Origin: Phylloscopus collybita
Lineage: Eukaryota > Chordata > Aves > Passeriformes > Phylloscopidae
NCBI GenBank assembly: GCA_027886175.1
Contig: JAJNNQ010000075.1
Coordinates: forward strand, 55,923,001 to 55,987,000
DNA length: 64,000 nucleotides
Direction of reading: 5' to 3'
This document shows, piece by piece, positions 60,689 to 64,000 of the stretch. A program made the translations under genes and the position numbers. Position 1 is the stretch's first letter. Each line of letters begins with the position of its first letter. The notes under the pieces were generated by a model. That model was not told the DNA's origin. It saw nothing but the letters and a program-made list of their open reading frames with translations, and did not search any database.

Positions 60689-61747
60689 TGTCTATGTAAA
60701 TATGATTTATATGAAGATGTAGTATGATATTGTTAAGAACCAGCTGAAAAGAAACTTTAAAAATCATATGTGTCATTAAGTAGTCCTTCAAATGCAATAC
60801 CCTGCTATGCATTTCTTTATGTCTGGATGTATCCTTGTGTTCATATCCTATAAATATGTGTAATTTTGGCTTTATGGGGTTCAAAAATTACACATAGTGA
60901 TAGGATGATGATTATAATAAGATTTCTTGTAATGATTATAATAAGAATTAATATTGTGAGACAACAATCTAAGTGAAAAGGCCTAGTATCTTAATATCTA
61001 AAAATTTATTTATAAAATCTATGATCATAGTAGGAGAAATGTGAGGAGGAAGAAGTTGGAAGGAGAGTTGAATGTTTCTGCATGTGATTATGTCAATCTA
61101 CTTTATAGGCAGTTTGTAACTGCATGCCTACTAAGTTAAGAAAATAGTGGTAGCCCATGAATTATGAGATTTTAAGTAATTTTATTTTTTAATGTTGTCA
61201 CAACTATAATTTTAATCTCATTTGTGAATCAATTATCTGACAGCATGTGAAAAATCGTATGTATACTGATAAAGGCTATTACAAATTCTAGTGAGTATTA
61301 TAAATGCTTTCTTTAATGGAGGTCATGATGAAAAACTACAGATTTATAACTCTAAGTAGCATATTTGGAAAAATCTTTGTTCAGATTTGTGAGTTTGTAT
61401 TTATAGGCATTATACATGTATTTGTTGATATAAAGCTTGGGCTTCATGAGGGATCTAATCAAGGGTGTAAATGAAGTTGTCAATTTTTTTTTTCTGATAT
61501 AAAAAGAAAAGGTTTCTCTCTTTCTAGTTCAGTAAAGCATTACTTATCCCAAATGTCATTGTCATTTGTACAACAATTTTTTTTTTTCAATCATGCTTCA
61601 ATCTATTATATTGCAATCCTAGTTTTGGGCATAGAAACTGATTCCTTAATTATATATATTAGCGTGATTCTGTGCAAAGGCATGTGTTAGGGTTTATTGT
61701 GAAAAGGTAAAGAATAATAATTGGCTGCCTATCTTATCCGACTCCAG

Positions 61748-61773
61748 AAAAAAAAAAAAAAAAAAAAAAAAAA
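61748..61773. repeat. Poly-A run of 26
   Basis: 26 consecutive A residues. I saw no retrogene or LINE body attached upstream. Confidence 0.95.
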
Positions 61774-64000
61774 GACAGAATTATGTGTATAATCACTCTT
61801 TATTACTTGCTTGTTATTATGATTCCTTGTAACACTGTGATCCAGGAAAAAAAGACCTAATGTCACACTTATTTGTTTATGACTAAATTAATAAACCCCT
61901 GCTTACTCTCACCACAAAATCAAGAGGGGCTTTTTAAATTTTTTTAAGGCAGTGGAACTCAGGAGGAGGCCGCTCCAAGCAGAAGGAAGAGCAACATTTA
62001 AGTCAGCCAGTCATTTTCTGGTTTAAAATCATTAATGCAGAAAATAGGAAAGGCATATGGCACCATAAGAATTGTACTTTTGCCCATTAGTTGAGTGTGC
62101 TGATGGTGCTGAATAACTCCTTTTTAAATGACATTGATCAATTTTCTCATCCCTACTGTTAAAACTCATTTCTCTGTAGAATTTTTGGTTCTAGATTACT
62201 TTCTCCACTAAAAGGTATCAGCTAGGGATTTGAATTTAGCTTAAGTCATGAGAAATTGGGATCTTTTGCCTAGAGTCTCAATAAGGAACACAGAAGACCA
62301 GTCTTTGCCAGTGTATGACCTCAACTCCTCTGTAAAGGAGAGGATATCCTTCCCCTCCCCTCTAGTTCTGTGTGTGCCTAAAATTCTCTTCACAAGTAAG
62401 CTGTTAGTGGGCAATTGATCACCAGTGTGCATTAATTACAGCTACATCTTCTGTAGATAACTGTTTCTCACTGTAATCAGCCCCTCTGATTTACAGACCT
62501 AAATCTGAATCTTTTGCTGCAGTTCTGGCTTTATATGGTTCAAAATATTAAATTTAAACATTCTTTATAGTTTTGTGGTGAATTGTATAAAGATGAAAGA
62601 TTTGAAATAAAACAATCTGTCATCAGTGAGTCTTCAGTTAACATGCCTTAAACCATTTCAGCAGAGCTCTTGAAGTTTCCGATGATTTAATCTTGGTGTG
62701 TTCTGTAAGATTGCATTCATCACAACTTATTTGCTTGGAGGAAAATGGCACATAATTGAAGATGGATCTATTTACTGTTTTCCTGGTTCATAAAAGGACA
62801 TCATTTTACTGTTCTGAGTCTTAGAAGTCTACTGAATTAAAAAGAAAAAATGTCCTATTACCTTAATGAAAGTATGGATTATGAGTTTCAGCTTCAAGCT
62901 ACTATATCTTCTCAGGTAGTCATATGTGTCTCTTACTTCTTGATCATGATGTAGAGATCTCAGTGGTGTATAGTAAAAACCCAGAAATCTAATATTTCAT
63001 ATCTTTTACAATTTTTTTAGAAGACTGTTATTTACAGGAGTTTTTTTTCTGATTGGAAAGCATCTATTTTCATAGACATTCAAAGAATCATAAAATATTT
63101 TCTAATTTAAGTAATGTTTATGTGTATCAAATATAAAAATCTACTTTATACTCGGAATAAAAGATACAAGTTTAAAATGAGAGTAAGAAACTGATAATGA
63201 AAAAGTAATCCCCTTTGTGTTTAAATTCTGTAGATGTGAAATTTGAGAAAGACTTTTCTAATTATATTTCCTATGGTACTAACTCTAGACCATGAACTTT
63301 TAAGATTTATTTCTTTGCAGTAGCACCACATTAAAAAACCCCCAAGAACAAAGTGGAAGACACAAAGTAATTTTGAGCTAATACTTTGTTCTGCCTTAGA
63401 GTAAAGTTTTATGCAACTGAGAATCAAGTAGAACACATACTGCATTATGATCTTACAGATGATTTCAGTCAGAAGTTCTCTGTAATTCCTTTGAATGAGT
63501 TTCTTTACATTTCCAGTGACATAAATACCTTCTTAACTCTCATAGTAGCAAGGACTCACATCTTCAAAACAATAGTTTTAGAGACTGGGGGAGAATTTTG
63601 CATTTTTTGGACAATGGAAACGCAGAAAGAAAAAAAATGTATCCTTTCAGGAGGTTTGTTATTATGAAATTCATGTATAATACCATGCAGAAAAAATTTC
63701 CTAGCCTCTTTACATCAGAAGAGGGCAACAATAACACTGCCCTCTGTGCTCAGCCAAAATTGCACAACTTTTAATAAATCTGAAGTATTCATAGCTTGAA
63801 GTCTTGCTTTAATTAGGCACGTTTAGCCAAAGACAAGAAGGCAGATTGCAAAAACATCTGAGTGTGTTAGTTACTGTCTGCTCCTACTGATTTAATACAG
63901 AAGATATTCAGATGGCTCGAGTGAAAGTCGTATGTCCAAAGGCATAAAGGCAACGAAGTCCTTATAGTGGCAATAGTATGCAGTTTTTCTTCTTGAAACG

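Larger units (their letters stand above)
1..64000 (+). other. DOK6: Interior of the DOK6 gene (introns 1 to 3)
   Basis: Two exons with consensus splice sites lie on the + strand and encode consecutive pieces of the DOK6 PH domain, so the window is treated as the inside of one large transcription unit. Human DOK6 is known to be a very large gene with long introns, and the 23.3 kb between the two exons fits. The start codon, promoter, PTB domain exons and 3' end are not present. I looked for the next exon, which should continue the PH domain with a conserved tryptophan helix, in 43794-64000 and did not find it; it probably lies beyond the right edge. Confidence 0.88.
58072..64000 (+). other. 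DOK6 intron 3, end of window
   Basis: Unique AT-rich sequence with no exon recognised. It includes a 12-bp hairpin at 58398-58423, an A/C-rich tract at about 58977-59022, a POU octamer-like ATGCAAAT at 59554-59561, short duplications at 60649-60688 and 60908-60946, and a 26-base A run at 61748-61773. Confidence 0.55.

Noticed and set aside
43794..64000. Search for DOK6 exon 4 (rest of the PH domain, with its conserved tryptophan)
   Set aside because: No stretch with an AG acceptor and the expected residues was found by reading; it is probably beyond the window. A tblastn of DOK6 would settle this.
1..64000. tRNA, rRNA, snRNA, microRNA, CRISPR or a bacterial-type system
   Set aside because: No candidate with a recognisable sequence or fold was seen, and the window is plainly vertebrate intron.

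Overview
This is vertebrate nuclear DNA, most likely from a songbird (passerine). The base composition is AT-rich with many long homopolymers. There are no operons or long intact reading frames. Interspersed repeats are CR1 LINE fragments, several with the typical CR1 3' end, and solo LTRs whose edges and internal order match my memory of songbird endogenous retrovirus LTRs. The organism call is inferred from repeat content; I could not run RepeatMasker or BLAST.

The only coding sequence I can support is two small exons of DOK6 on the + strand, at 20255-20362 and 43679-43793. Together they encode 74 residues plus a split codon of the N-terminal PH domain of the DOK6 adaptor, and they join in frame (phase 0). 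The exon coding for the first ~22 residues must lie upstream of the window. The exon that completes the PH domain and starts the PTB domain must lie downstream. The window is therefore part of intron 1 (1-20254), all of intron 2 (20363-43678, 23.3 kb) and part of intron 3 (43794-64000) of a very large gene.

Layout: intron 1 holds one solo LTR (2054-2623), one CR1 3' end (about 11521-11962) and otherwise unique AT-rich DNA. Intron 2 holds an LTR scrap (21205-21330), a back-to-back CR1 pair (27060-27905), an antisense CR1 with a 27-A run inside it (34265-34800), a CR1 ORF2 relic (41372-42125) and an antisense solo LTR (43142-43578) that stops 100 bp before exon 3. Intron 3 starts with more CR1 (44592-45013; 45690-47517) and a solo LTR abutting it (47518-48262). 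It then holds small CR1 scraps, a third large solo LTR (56705-57636) and a 335-bp uninterrupted pyrimidine tract (57737-58071).

I found no RNA gene, no CRISPR array and no intact transposon gene, and nothing that amounts to a new biological system. The points most worth a second look are the long pyrimidine mirror-repeat tract, the LTR next to exon 3 with an open frame running into the exon, the repeat-dense island around exon 3, the duplicated block inside one LTR, and some short perfect hairpins and direct repeats in otherwise unique intron.
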